From contig NZ_VIWO01000018.1 of assembly GCF_007829335.1 (NCBI RefSeq), positions 1 through 47,393 on the forward strand: DNA of 47,393 nucleotides. Reading direction: 5' to 3'. The first letter of the stretch is position 1, and each line of letters opens with the position of its first letter. Below, piece after piece: positions 7,434 through 14,657 of the stretch. The DNA is from Chitinophaga polysaccharea. GTDB taxonomy: Bacteria; Bacteroidota; Bacteroidia; Chitinophagales; Chitinophagaceae. The position numbers were made by a program, and so were the translations under genes. The notes under the pieces were generated by a model. It saw only the letters and a list, made by a program, of their open reading frames with translations. It did no database searches and had not been told where the DNA came from.

Positions 7434-8051
7434 GTCTGTCTGTTAAATAAATTTTTAAAATGCTCATATCGAAGGTTTGGTTTACCCCTGCGGACGCCGC
7501 AGTATTAGTTTAAATTACCCAGACATTTTACAGCAGCGCTGGGATTTCGCTTCTTTTGCTTTTATTAATACGAAGGTATGAAAATTAAGTTTTTAAACAA
7601 AAAAATATTTCCATTTGGAAATTAATTTCCAAATGGAAATATTTGAAGAATTTAGCAGCTGTAATTCTGCTATTTTTGATGAGTGCGCCGTGAAAAAGTT
7701 ATGAGCAAACTCACGCATTTTAATGATAAAATTAGTATATTGATTATCAATGTATTAGATAGGTGATAAATCCATGGCTTAATTTTCCTTTAGTTATTAT
7801 TTACTTTTTGCCCATTTTAAGGCTCATATTCAGCTTTTGTCCTGTTGCCTATCTGGGTTATCCACAATTTGTGTAAAACTGCGCAAATGGGGCTGTAAAT
7901 CACTTTTTTTTGGTGGGTGAAAATCAAACTATTAACTTCGCAGTTATTCTGATGTTACAAGGATAAAGGCAACGGGAAAACAATATTTATAGCAGAGAGT
8001 GCTATACAAAGAAAAAGGCCGGACTTACTATTCCCCGGCCCTTGTAACAAA
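7434..8051. other. 618-bp gene-poor region upstream of higBA
   Basis: I see no convincing coding frame. It holds a 42-bp perfect palindrome (7603-7644), a perfect DnaA-box match TTATCCACA (7858-7866) and a GC-rich hairpin with GGCCGG/CCGGCC arms (about 8014-8043). The higB promoter should lie near 7440-7500. Confidence 0.6.
7603..7644. repeat. 42-bp perfect palindrome
   Basis: Each 21-bp arm is AAATATTTCCATTTGGAAATT, with no spacer and no mismatch. Smaller inverted units (TCCATTTGGA and TTTCCAAATGGAAA) are nested inside it. It could be a HigA operator, a cruciform site or a minus-strand transcription block. No T-run gives a clear terminator reading. Confidence 0.85.
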
Positions 8052-8204
8052 ATGATAAATTCAGAAAAATGCCCGAAAGGGCATGAAATGGTAGTAATTT
8101 ATTGCCGCAGTAGGCGGTTTAAAGGAAAAGTTTACTACCCATCAAATGGAAGAACACATTTTAGATTTTTCGTTTGCCCGATATGCAAAGGAAAAAAAAG
8201 CTAA
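8052..8204 (+). CDS. Small zinc-ribbon-like protein
   Basis: ATG to TAA gives 50 residues. It starts MINSEKCPKGHEM and ends FFVCPICKGKKS, with further potential ligands at H11 and C18. The C-P-x-x-H ... C-P-x-C pairs form a compact zinc-ribbon. It is strongly basic (RSRRFKGK), so it may bind nucleic acid. Coding reality is supported by the motif and by a terminator 15 bp after the stop. The family is not recognised. Confidence 0.6.
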   Translation: MINSEKCPKGHEMVVIYCRSRRFKGKVYYPSNGRTHFRFFVCPICKGKKS

Positions 8205-8218
8205 AAATGTGTAGACAA

Positions 8219-8250
8219 TTAAGCTCCTGTTTGCGCAGGGGCTTTTTTGT
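8219..8250 (+). terminator. Rho-independent terminator
   Basis: AAGCTCCTG and CGCAGGGGCTT pair with one G-T and end in TTTTTTGTTTT. It lies 15 bp beyond the small zinc-ribbon gene. Confidence 0.7.
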
Positions 8251-8490
8251 TTTATGAATGTAACGCAAAGGTCGTAAACTTTTGCAAATATTTTCGCAAA
8301 AATATTTAAATATTTTTTTACTAAACCCGTAACCACAGCGCAATTTGTCCTACGGCTGGTTCGCTTATACGAACCTTGTCTATAAGTACACTGGCTGGGG
8401 GTTCGCAGATTTTTATGTTTATTTTAATCAGCTATTCCTACAATAGAAATCAAATTTAGCAGCTTTAAGGGCTGCCGTATCATCCTTTAA

Positions 8491-8540
8491 TGTAATGTTC
8501 ATTACAGAAGTAGAAAAGTAGAAATCTATAAAAGTAGAAG
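8491..8540. promoter_or_regulatory. Perfect palindrome plus AGTAGAAA repeat cluster 6
   Basis: TGTAATGTTCATTACA (8491-8506), a consensus copy of the plasmid palindrome with both 6-bp arms intact, is followed directly by GAAGTAGAAAAGTAGAAATC and AAAAGTAGAAGGG. This repeats the organisation at 6586-6628 in the same orientation. Confidence 0.6.
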
Positions 8541-8564
8541 GGTTTGTTTTGTCCAAACCCTTTT
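8539..8564. terminator. Hairpin terminator
   Basis: GGGTTTG (8540-8546) and CAAACCC (8554-8560) form a stem followed by TTTT. It lies just beyond the stop codon of the minus-strand gene 8576-8857. The T-run is on the plus strand, so it may serve a plus-strand transcript instead. Confidence 0.5.
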
Positions 8565-8575
8565 CCTGTCCTGTA

Positions 8576-8857
8576 TCAGTAAACAACTGTATTTTTTTTA
8601 TAGATCGATGAGAATTGCATTTCAGCTATTCTTTTAAGTATTAGTGATTGGCCAGTTCCAGCACGGAATATCCTGTCTATATCCTGAATGGTTGAAACGT
8701 GGATTAATGGCATATCTTTCAGGGGGTCTGTCGAAAGGAGCCATTGAGCATAAATGTATTTTACACCCAAATTCAAGAGGTTACAACTCAACCTGTAATA
8801 ATTGCAGTGAGACACATAATTAAAACCATGAGATAACAGAATTTCAGAGTTAATCAT
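8576..8857 (-). CDS. Hypothetical protein
   Basis: A 93-residue soluble protein of ordinary composition with no signal peptide, membrane helix or metal motif. It starts MINSEILLSHGFNYVSHCNYYRLSC and has a helical middle (DIDRIFRAGTGQSLILKRIAEM). No family is recognised. It is the only credible frame between 8205 and 8975. Confidence 0.45.
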   Translation of the reverse strand: MINSEILLSHGFNYVSHCNYYRLSCNLLNLGVKYIYAQWLLSTDPLKDMPLIHVSTIQDIDRIFRAGTGQSLILKRIAEMQFSSIYKKNTVVY

Positions 8858-8975
8858 AAAACATATATTTATTACAAATATATGACTTTTTTTATTAATG
8901 AATTTTGTATAGTGTGACTATCGCTACGTGTAATCACGTATCAAAAAACGACCATTTTAACATAGGCCGGAAACC

Positions 8976-9239
8976 TCACGGATCTTTACCCCTTATCCAT
9001 TTTGCCACCATTTTATAAGCAACTCTACCCCCTGATCCAACAATTCCAGCTCCGAGTACCGATATTTCACCACTATTCAGAGCATAAATAACTACGCCAC
9101 CGATAACCAAGCTTATAAGGAAATAAAATCCCAAAAGTATAAGTAAATTAAGCGTATTACGGCCACCGCCTCCTTCACCATTAAACTGCATCTTGCGGAC
9201 GTCAACACTTAGACGCTCCTTCTTTGGTTGTGTATTCAT
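8976..9239 (-). CDS. Small membrane protein
   Basis: 87 residues from the internal ATG (MNTQPKKERLSV). The longer upstream reading adds a sequence that does not look like protein. A basic N-terminus is followed by a glycine patch (GEGGGGRN), a long hydrophobic helix (LNLLILLGFYFLISLVIGGVVIYAL), then a glycine-rich GAGIVGSGGR segment and a basic tail. This may be one or two membrane passes. The family is unknown. Confidence 0.5.
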   Translation of the reverse strand: MNTQPKKERLSVDVRKMQFNGEGGGGRNTLNLLILLGFYFLISLVIGGVVIYALNSGEISVLGAGIVGSGGRVAYKMVAKWIRGKDP

Positions 9240-9696
9240 TGTTTTTAATATTTTAAATAGGGTCATGAATAAAAAATTGAAATGCCCTACTGAGATTCTA
9301 GTGGTATCCCCGTTTGTATTTCGGATAAAAGACATTATGCTCTATAAAAAGAGGTGAGTAATACAAACCTGTTATGGGTTACAGAGAATTAATCAGTTCA
9401 CGGCAATTAAGCATCAGAAAAATGCCCCCTTCAGATATTGTACTCAAAAAGTGAATTTCTGTTTCACGATTGCTAGATACGGGAAAGATAATTTTATGGG
9501 AAACCTGACTTTTTTACAAAACGTTAAAAAAGTATTGGGAAAGTGCCTTCTTATAGATTACATGAAACTGATCGGTTTTGTGTAATCTTTGAAAGGATTA
9601 CTTCGGATAATCTGATGATAAAAAAAATATTACATTAAACCTTTACACTATTTCAAATTACACTATATTCGTTTGCGTAGAGTAAAATGTAATTAT
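9240..9696. promoter_or_regulatory. Upstream region of the serine recombinase, possible res/operator site
   Basis: A 457-bp region without a gene. Near 9508-9533, ACTTTTTTAC pairs with GTTAAAAAAGT. Near 9556-9590, AGATTACA and TGTAATCT form an inverted repeat, followed by GGATTAC-TTCG-GATAATC. Direct copies of TTACACTAT lie at about 9643-9665. Resolvases usually bind a multi-part res site just upstream of their own gene, and this region fits that position; no experiment supports it. Confidence 0.45.
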
Positions 9697-10311
9697 ATGC
9701 AGTTTGGTTATGCGAGAGTATCAACGCGGGAGCAGGATTTAACAGTCCAATTAGAGGAACTGCAGAAGGCAGGGTGCGAGCGCGTATTTTCAGAGAAAAA
9801 AAGCGGGGTAGTAGACCGTGAAGAATTTAATAAGATGGTGGAGCAGCTGCGCGATGGCGATGCTGTTTGTGTAACTGAGATTTCCCGTTTAGGGAGAAAA
9901 ACGGCTGATCTTATAAGGCTGCAGGATGATCTTCATAAAAAGGGGATTCATTTTGTAAGCATTCGTGAGGGTATTGATACTCGCACAGAAATGGGGAAGC
10001 TGTGGTATTATATCTGTGCAATCTTTGCAGAGAATGAAAGGAAGTATACTAAGAACAGAAGTGATAGGGCCAAAGATTCCGCAAGAGCAAGGGGGATAAA
10101 AGGAGGTAGACCCCGGGGACTATCTGATGAAGCCAAGAAAAAGGCGTTAATGGTACAGGTACTTTATAAAGAGGGTCAGCCTGTGGAAAGTATTAGAAAA
10201 GCACTGAAAATAGGCAGCAACGCTACTTTTTATAAGTACCTTGAATATGCAAAACAATCTCCTGAAACACCTATATCAAAGGGCATACGCGCTTTGCTGG
10301 ATAAAAAATAA
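9697..10311 (+). CDS. Serine recombinase (resolvase/invertase family)
   Basis: 204 residues from ATG (MQFGYARVSTREQD); an upstream TTG is possible but adds an untypical tail. S9 in RVST is the catalytic serine. EISRLGRKTADLI and the GIDTRTEMGKLWYYICAIFAENER region are the conserved catalytic-domain blocks, followed by the long helix and a C-terminal helix-turn-helix (about 155-190). It is the size of small resolvases and invertases (about 180-210). It may resolve plasmid dimers, invert DNA, or act on the repeated elements of the gene array that begins at its own stop codon. The last idea is inference. Confidence 0.9.
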   Translation: MQFGYARVSTREQDLTVQLEELQKAGCERVFSEKKSGVVDREEFNKMVEQLRDGDAVCVTEISRLGRKTADLIRLQDDLHKKGIHFVSIREGIDTRTEMGKLWYYICAIFAENERKYTKNRSDRAKDSARARGIKGGRPRGLSDEAKKKALMVQVLYKEGQPVESIRKALKIGSNATFYKYLEYAKQSPETPISKGIRALLDKK

Positions 10312-10316
10312 TTCTC

Positions 10317-10327
10317 TAAACGTTCAC
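10317..10327 (+). repeat. Array element A1 (TAAACGTTCAC)
   Basis: First copy of the directional element, 6 bp after the recombinase stop and 4 bp before the next start codon. Consensus over the array is about CAAAAAACGTTCATAT. Other copies begin near 10866, 11108, 11472, 11971, 13072 (CATT variant), 13393 (GTTT variant), 13471, 14051 (inside a gene), 14521 (variant), 14643, 15243, 15402 and 15791 (variants). Confidence 0.75.
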
Positions 10328-10330
10328 TAT

Positions 10331-10765
10331 ATGGCAAAGAAAAAACAGCCCCAGAAACCAGTAGAGTACAATTTTCCTACTGATGAGGGAACCGGAAAAG
10401 TAAAGGCCATTGCCTTCAACCCTTATGATGATCCCAAAGGCGACGATTTTGCAGATAGATTTAAAGCTGTGGCCGAAAGTAAACCTTCTACTTTACAGGA
10501 GTTTATTCAACGGCTGGATAAAACAGGCAGGGAACCACTGTCGGCAAGGGATGCACGTATTACTAAACTTATCGCCAACCTGAAAGCCGCCGAAGAAGAA
10601 GGATTTCATTTTATTTACTGTAAAGAGGGGCAAGGTGTTCCTGATGCAATAGAAGATAAACAGTTTGCAGTAACAGGCACTGAAGCAGAAATGTTAGCTG
10701 ACAACGACCATACACAGCTGATCGAAGACTGGATTAGGGATCTGGGAAATGACCTGCACAATTAA
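10331..10765 (+). CDS. Hypothetical protein, first gene of the array
   Basis: 144 residues from the ATG 4 bp after element A1; an earlier start inside the recombinase gene is rejected. It has a basic start (MAKKKQPQKP), then acidic and soluble sequence with helical stretches (STLQEFIQRLDKTG, RDARITKLIANLKAAEEEG). There is no membrane segment and no recognised domain. It may be co-transcribed with the recombinase 19 bp upstream. A 54-bp perfect palindrome lies downstream. Confidence 0.65.
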   Translation: MAKKKQPQKPVEYNFPTDEGTGKVKAIAFNPYDDPKGDDFADRFKAVAESKPSTLQEFIQRLDKTGREPLSARDARITKLIANLKAAEEEGFHFIYCKEGQGVPDAIEDKQFAVTGTEAEMLADNDHTQLIEDWIRDLGNDLHN

Positions 10766-10799
10766 TTCAATAAGTGTTCTTTATTACTATAAATGTAGA

Positions 10800-10853
10800 G
10801 GTAGTGTCAATTAGCCTTAATATATTAATATATTAAGGCTAATTGACACTACC
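10800..10853. repeat. 54-bp perfect palindrome
   Basis: Each 27-bp arm begins GGTAGTGTCAATTAGCCTTA. There is no mismatch and no spacer; the centre is AT-rich. On RNA it would form a very stable hairpin. It lies between the first two array genes, 13 bp before the next A element. It may be a terminator-like barrier, a protein site or a recombination hairpin. Confidence 0.9.
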
Positions 10854-10879
10854 CTTGTTAAAGGGCAAAAAACGTTCAT

Positions 10880-11101
10880 ATGAGCATTCCATCAACAAAA
10901 ACTGTAATTATAAGTTTTCTTATCGCCTCTATTACTGTTTCAGTTGCGGTATTGTATACTAATGCGGGGAAGTTTACCGCTTTATATTATGTAGGGAGGA
11001 TTCTTTCAACATTAGGTACTTTTCAATTTTTCGTAATCGCCCTATGGAGGATAATTGGCGGGGTTATAAATGGTGAACTGGATAAAAAGCGGCCCAAATA
11101 A
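10880..11101 (+). CDS. Small two-helix membrane protein
   Basis: 73 residues. Helix 1 (TVIISFLIASITVSVAVLYT) and helix 2 (FFVIALWRIIGGVI) are joined by a short loop, and the C-terminus is basic (DKKRPK). The A element (10866-10879) touches the start codon, so the real leader is almost absent. No family is recognised. Confidence 0.6.
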   Translation: MSIPSTKTVIISFLIASITVSVAVLYTNAGKFTALYYVGRILSTLGTFQFFVIALWRIIGGVINGELDKKRPK

Positions 11102-11128
11102 TAATTTCAAAAAACGTTCATTTAAATC

Positions 11129-11473
11129 ATGCAAAAGAGGGAAGATATAAAACAGGAAAGCCTTATTCTAGCATTTGAATCCCGAATGGCGTCTATTAGC
11201 CAAAATCTTTTTTGCGCCCATTGGGAAAGCGGTATAGAAACAATTGTGTTCCATTACTCTCTTGCCCCGGATGTATTAAATGAAACGCTTAATTATTGGG
11301 CGCTGCCATCATCATGTGATAAAGAACAAGTAATACTTTTAATCGAAGAATTAAAATTGTTATGGGAGAGAACAAAACAGTGGTTTAACGGTGAAGCCAT
11401 TATAAATGAAAAAGAATGGAAATCAATATATAATGAAGTAGCTGCGAAATCCGGATGGGTTATTCTAGTTTAA
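11129..11473 (+). CDS. Hypothetical protein
   Basis: A 114-residue soluble acidic protein with helical C-terminal half (EQVILLIEELKLLWERTKQWF, NEKEWKSIYNEVAAKSG). It starts 8 bp after an A element (11108-11121) and its stop codon overlaps the next one. The family is not recognised. The alternating amphipathic pattern hints at a small alpha/beta fold such as immunity proteins have, but that is a guess. Confidence 0.6.
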   Translation: MQKREDIKQESLILAFESRMASISQNLFCAHWESGIETIVFHYSLAPDVLNETLNYWALPSSCDKEQVILLIEELKLLWERTKQWFNGEAIINEKEWKSIYNEVAAKSGWVILV

Positions 11474-11490
11474 AAAAACGTTCATATTAC

Positions 11491-11964
11491 ATGATAGAAC
11501 CAAAAGTTAAGGATGATGTTATCCGCTTATTATATGAGAGGAAGGGCACGGCAGAAATTGCCACGGCATTGGGTATTGAGCAAAATTATGTAGTTGCGGC
11601 TATACGCGAAATACAAAACAGATTTCCCGGAGGCTTTTCCGAGTATAAGCCTTATGGAGATAACATGATAGGGATTTCCTTACATCCAAAATACGCAGAA
11701 GAAATGTTCATCTTTGTAAAGACCGGCGGCGGCTTTCTAGCTGAACATGAAAAATATCAGGACAGTGTGAAGAAAGAGAACTATAAAAGTGAACTGGAAA
11801 TATCGAATTTAGAATTGGCCGTTAGAGCGGCCCAAGAAGCAGAACTGAATGCAGATAAGGCGGAAAAGAGAGCAAAAAGGGCCGAGCTATATGCTGGGGG
11901 GGCTGTAATTGTTGCGATTGTGGTTTTTCTCTTCGAGATTTATAAATTTATTATTGCCAAATAG
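11491..11964 (+). CDS. Membrane-anchored coiled-coil protein with HTH-like N-terminus
   Basis: 157 residues from the ATG after the A element at 11472-11486. The N-terminus (about 8-38: VIRLLYERKGTAEIATALGI then a second helix) looks like a helix-turn-helix. A middle segment of unknown fold follows. Residues about 95-130 form an Ala/Glu/Lys-rich coiled coil, and one C-terminal membrane helix (about 132-152) ends IYKFIIAK. The layout (cytoplasmic sensor, coil, tail anchor) is recognisable but the family is not. Confidence 0.6.
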   Translation: MIEPKVKDDVIRLLYERKGTAEIATALGIEQNYVVAAIREIQNRFPGGFSEYKPYGDNMIGISLHPKYAEEMFIFVKTGGGFLAEHEKYQDSVKKENYKSELEISNLELAVRAAQEAELNADKAEKRAKRAELYAGGAVIVAIVVFLFEIYKFIIAK

Positions 11965-11994
11965 TAGTATCAAAAAACGTTCATATCCTGGTCG

Positions 11995-12028
11995 CCGGTC
12001 GGATTTCCGATAATTCCACTAATTCTAA
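11995..12028 (+). repeat. AATTCC-rich spacer repeat, copy 1 (partial)
   Basis: CCGGTCGGATTTCCGATAAT followed by TCCACTAATTCT. Longer, closer copies lie at 13421-13478 and 14542-14606. All three sit just before a start codon or an A element. Confidence 0.7.
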
Positions 12029-12033
12029 TAGAC

Positions 12034-12471
12034 ATGAAAAGCAAGCACCTAATGTATTTTAGTATAGCCAGTTTTCTTCTCACATGTGTATATTTTAGCT
12101 ATGACAATTATGTCAGGTATGTCAGATTAAAGAAAAAAGCAGAACTTGATAAATTAATGGTGATAGCCAGAATCAATGCGTCAAGAGATGATATTCGGCC
12201 ACCGGGGGTCTTTTCTCAGGAAATACGTTACAGCGGGCATGAGGCAATTAGTAGCGATGGTCGAACACTTGATCGATCAAAGCTCTCTGAAATGGATAAG
12301 AAGAAAGGAATAGATATCATAATGACCTATACGGACGATAAAGGAACAGAAATATCAATTCTAAAGCATTGGACACCCTTAATGCTGGGTATAGGGCTTC
12401 CGGAACTAATTCAAAAGCAAAAGGAGCTTATGAAACGTGATAGCTCTACCGTAATCTATAATCTCAAATAA
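12034..12471 (+). CDS. Membrane-anchored hypothetical protein
   Basis: 145 residues. One N-terminal hydrophobic helix (YFSIASFLLTCVYFSY, about 8-24), uncleaved in appearance, is followed by a basic helix (RLKKKAELDKL) and a soluble domain of about 100 residues that ends TVIYNLK. It is probably anchored in the inner membrane. No family is recognised. It follows an A element and spacer repeat copy 1. Confidence 0.55.
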   Translation: MKSKHLMYFSIASFLLTCVYFSYDNYVRYVRLKKKAELDKLMVIARINASRDDIRPPGVFSQEIRYSGHEAISSDGRTLDRSKLSEMDKKKGIDIIMTYTDDKGTEISILKHWTPLMLGIGLPELIQKQKELMKRDSSTVIYNLK

Positions 12472-12681
12472 CGTTGGGTACTGGTTACAGATCTGGACAC
12501 CTGTAATGAACATACACGCTGTTTGTCCAAATCAGCTTATTTTCATAAAACTAGGTACCCTTAACATTTGCTACACAGTAGCAAAGCCATTTAATTTGAT
12601 ATTCGCCACTGCTAATAGAACAATAGATTATGGCGACCGCCCCAATTTTTGGGGTGGTATAATCTCATAAAACAAAAAACA
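12472..12681. promoter_or_regulatory. Structured spacer between array genes
   Basis: Immediately after a stop codon, GTTGGGTAC (12473-12481) and GTACCCTTAAC (12551-12561) form an inverted pair, with an inner GGACA/TGTCC pair. The layout recalls integron attC sites, but the order of the boxes is reversed. A degenerate palindrome copy lies at 12502-12517. A GC hairpin, CCGCCCC/GGGGTGG, lies at about 12636-12656, 25 bp before the next ATG. Confidence 0.5.
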
Positions 12682-13068
12682 ATGCTTAATCACTACTTTG
12701 ATAACCTCGGATTTAAAGGATACGTTTTACTTGGGAGCGTAGCCCTTTTAGTCGCTGTTGGGTGCTTTTTTATTGGTGATCTTTCAATAGTAGTTAGAGC
12801 CGTTTTGTTTATGGCTCCGGCGGGTTTAGCTTATTTCTGTTTTCGCAGGGCGTACATTATTTCGGTTATCAGGGCCAGTGGTCAGGCAAAAAAAATATTA
12901 TCTTTTTTTAAAAAGTATAATTTAGATGTGGATGATCTTTCGGAATCCGAAATTTCAAAAAAATTAAGAGAGATTGCAAGCAATAGCTTAATTAAAGTGG
13001 AAGATAGGAATTTTGCTCAGCAGTTGTTAAATATTGAAGAAAGTAATTCAAAAGGCGGCGATGCCTAA
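12682..13068 (+). CDS. Two-helix membrane protein, paralogue of 15902-16255
   Basis: 128 residues from an internal ATG (MLNHYFDNLG); the longer reading starts inside a hairpin. It has two hydrophobic helices (GYVLLGSVALLVAVGCFFIG and VRAVLFMAPAGLAYFCF), then a cytoplasmic helical domain. The last 60 residues align with the gene at 15902-16255: FFKKYNLDVDDLSESEISKK against FYRDFKLFNLPENQLLTRLE, and VEDRNFAQQLL against DEDRSFAADIL. The pair shows that the array contains diverged relatives. Function is unknown. Confidence 0.65.
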   Translation: MLNHYFDNLGFKGYVLLGSVALLVAVGCFFIGDLSIVVRAVLFMAPAGLAYFCFRRAYIISVIRASGQAKKILSFFKKYNLDVDDLSESEISKKLREIASNSLIKVEDRNFAQQLLNIEESNSKGGDA

Positions 13069-13094
13069 TTTCAAAAAACATTCAATTATCTGCT

Positions 13095-13364
13095 ATGACA
13101 TATATCATCGGTTATTTTCAAAATAACAAACCCCGTGTATTGGTTAATCCTCAACCATTCAGGTCTATTACTGAATTACAGCCAGCAATCGAAATGATTA
13201 TCAAACCTACAGCGGAGGATAAACTAAGCATTACGGAAATTATGGCGCAGGTAGCATCCGATGGCATTTGTCGTGTTCATAGGGAAGATATTTCATGGAT
13301 GATAGGTGAGGACAGCATTATACAGGAGGAAACAGATTCTTTTACTCATATTCTTTCGAGCTGA
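13095..13364 (+). CDS. Hypothetical protein
   Basis: An 89-residue soluble acidic protein: MTYIIGYFQNNKPRVLVNPQ..., a helical middle (SITEIMAQVASDGICRV) and a C-terminal IQEETDSFTHILSS. It follows a variant A element (AAAAAACATTCAA). It has no known motif. Small size and location suggest an array accessory gene. Confidence 0.5.
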   Translation: MTYIIGYFQNNKPRVLVNPQPFRSITELQPAIEMIIKPTAEDKLSITEIMAQVASDGICRVHREDISWMIGEDSIIQEETDSFTHILSS

Positions 13365-13420
13365 TCACCGAGCACAAGGTTCCCCTTTATTTCAAAAAAC
13401 GTTTATATCCTGAAAACTGG

Positions 13421-13478
13421 GCGGATTTCCGGAAATTCCAGTAATTCCAATAATTCCGGTGTTATATACATCAAAAAA
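13421..13478 (+). repeat. AATTCC-rich spacer repeat, copy 2
   Basis: Four imperfect 9-bp units of the type NNAATTCCN between a GCGGATTTCC start and a GTGTTATATACATC end. It is almost identical to copy 3 at 14542-14606. A GTTT-variant A element precedes it and a normal one (AAAAAAACGTTC) ends it. Confidence 0.75.
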
Positions 13479-13488
13479 ACGTTCTGTT

Positions 13489-13740
13489 ATGAATAATGAA
13501 AACTCAAAGAGTTATTTAATTGTTTCAGCCTCAAAGAATTATGGAGCTGGTGTTCAGTTTTTTTGTTTTGGGCAATCTACGGGCGGATTTTCCTGTATTA
13601 AAGTGGAAAAAGGGAGAGGGATTACGGAAGTGGCAGAGTTAAAGGAAATTCAAAGTTTAGGAAGTCTGCAGCAGAAATCCAGACAGGAATTAATGGAGCT
13701 GCTTAATGATACTTTGTGTCCCACAGCAATTATCGACTAG
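13489..13740 (+). CDS. Hypothetical protein
   Basis: 83 residues from the ATG after the A element; an in-frame ORF runs 10 codons further upstream into the repeat. It is beta-rich at first (SYLIVSASKNYGAGVQFFCF, GGFSCIKVEKG), then helical (SRQELMELLNDTL). The family is not recognised. Confidence 0.5.
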   Translation: MNNENSKSYLIVSASKNYGAGVQFFCFGQSTGGFSCIKVEKGRGITEVAELKEIQSLGSLQQKSRQELMELLNDTLCPTAIID

Positions 13741-14004
13741 TATATTAATGCAGCGATTGCTAGCGTCAGGGCCTTGATTGGAAATTGGGGTTATTAATGT
13801 TGGTACAAAGTTCGGTCGGATGGCCGAAACGCAAATCAACGAAGGCGCTTCTTAAAACGGCATCAAGGGGGTTGGGGGGCAAATCCTGCACTAGCTACAG
13901 TAAGTTGTCAGCTCTTCCATCCACGCATTTACGCGCCAACGAAGTTCGCTTATTCGTCCCTGCCGCCCGGAATGGGGTTCCATCATTAATTAAAAATAAT
14001 TACT
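13741..14004. other. 264-bp GC-rich spacer of unknown nature
   Basis: Unlike neighbouring AT-rich spacers it is GC-rich and holds several hairpins, for example TTCGG/CCGAA near 13819-13836. GTTGGTAC at 13799-13806 matches the B element of other spacers. A reading frame across it (13785-14027) lacks protein character. It may be the remnant of a foreign insertion or a structured recombination site. Confidence 0.4.
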
Positions 14005-14466
14005 ATGGAACTAAACAATCAGTATGAAGTATCTGAAATAGAAGTCATCATAAAACGTTCATACAACATCACAAAGCGTCCGAAAATCAACAGCAGTAGT
14101 GACGCAGCTGACATATTTAGAGAACTATGGGATAATGACAGAATCGAGTTACAAGAACAGTTTAAAGTGATGTATCTGAATCAACAAAATAGTATATTAG
14201 GTGTTTATCAGTTATCTACTGGTGGCATGACCAGCACAGTTGTCGATATTAGATTACTTTTCGGTGCAGCAGTGAAGTTGGCTGCCACGAAAATAATACT
14301 AGCGCATAATCATCCGAGTGAATCACTGAAGCCAAGTCAGGCAGACATAAGGGTAACACGTAAAATTAGAGATGCTGCCGCTGTTATGGATATTGAGTTA
14401 ATGGATCACATTATTATCACCCCTAGCAATGGTTATTTTTCCTTAGCAGAAGATGGCCTATTGTAA
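14005..14466 (+). CDS. RadC-like JAB-domain protein
   Basis: A 153-residue protein. FKVMYLNQQNSILGVYQLSTGG, the HNHPSES motif (H101, H103) and D114 form the JAMM metal site; the C-terminus DHIIITPSNGYFSLAEDGLL is typical of RadC/DUF2466. It lacks the N-terminal HhH region of chromosomal RadC, like the short RadC forms common on Bacteroidota mobile elements. Its activity is unproven, although the metal site predicts a peptidase-like or nuclease-associated hydrolase. Codons 16-20 (nt 14051-14063) contain a copy of the A element. The ATG is chosen because the N-terminus aligns with family members as I recall them. Confidence 0.88.
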   Translation: MELNNQYEVSEIEVIIKRSYNITKRPKINSSSDAADIFRELWDNDRIELQEQFKVMYLNQQNSILGVYQLSTGGMTSTVVDIRLLFGAAVKLAATKIILAHNHPSESLKPSQADIRVTRKIRDAAAVMDIELMDHIIITPSNGYFSLAEDGLL

Positions 14467-14493
14467 AAGGCCATCTTTTTAGTATCATAAAAT

Positions 14494-14641
14494 GTTGGGT
14501 ACTTGTCCAAAATAGCTTTTTTTAATGTTCATATCAAGCGCACCGGTCGGATTTCCGGAAATTCCAGTAATTCCAATAATTCCGGTGTTATTTACATCAA
14601 AAAAAATCAACTGGCCACCGAGGCCCGCTACCTGACTAATC
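14494..14641 (+). repeat. Composite spacer: B element, poly-T, spacer repeat copy 3
   Basis: GTTGGGTAC-TTGTCCAAAA (14494-14512) is followed by a T-rich tract, an AATGTTCATATC variant A element, then copy 3 of the AATTCC-rich repeat (14542-14606). GTACTTGTCCAAAACAGC plus poly-T recurs at 15438-15462. The piece ends at an A element touching the next start codon. Confidence 0.65.
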
Positions 14642-14657
14642 TTAAAAAACGTTCATT

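Larger units (their letters stand above)
8205..8575. other. Intergenic region without a recognised gene
   Basis: After the terminator the sequence is AT-rich. A segment near 8346-8410 has short inverted repeats (CGTATAAGCGAACC-like) but no coding frame I trust. The right end holds the palindrome and repeat cluster 6 at 8491-8540 and a hairpin at 8539-8564. Confidence 0.4.

Noticed and set aside
13785..14027. 80-codon open frame before the RadC-like gene
   Set aside because: It crosses GC-rich hairpins, has a composition unlike a folded protein, and overlaps the well-supported start of the JAB gene in another frame.
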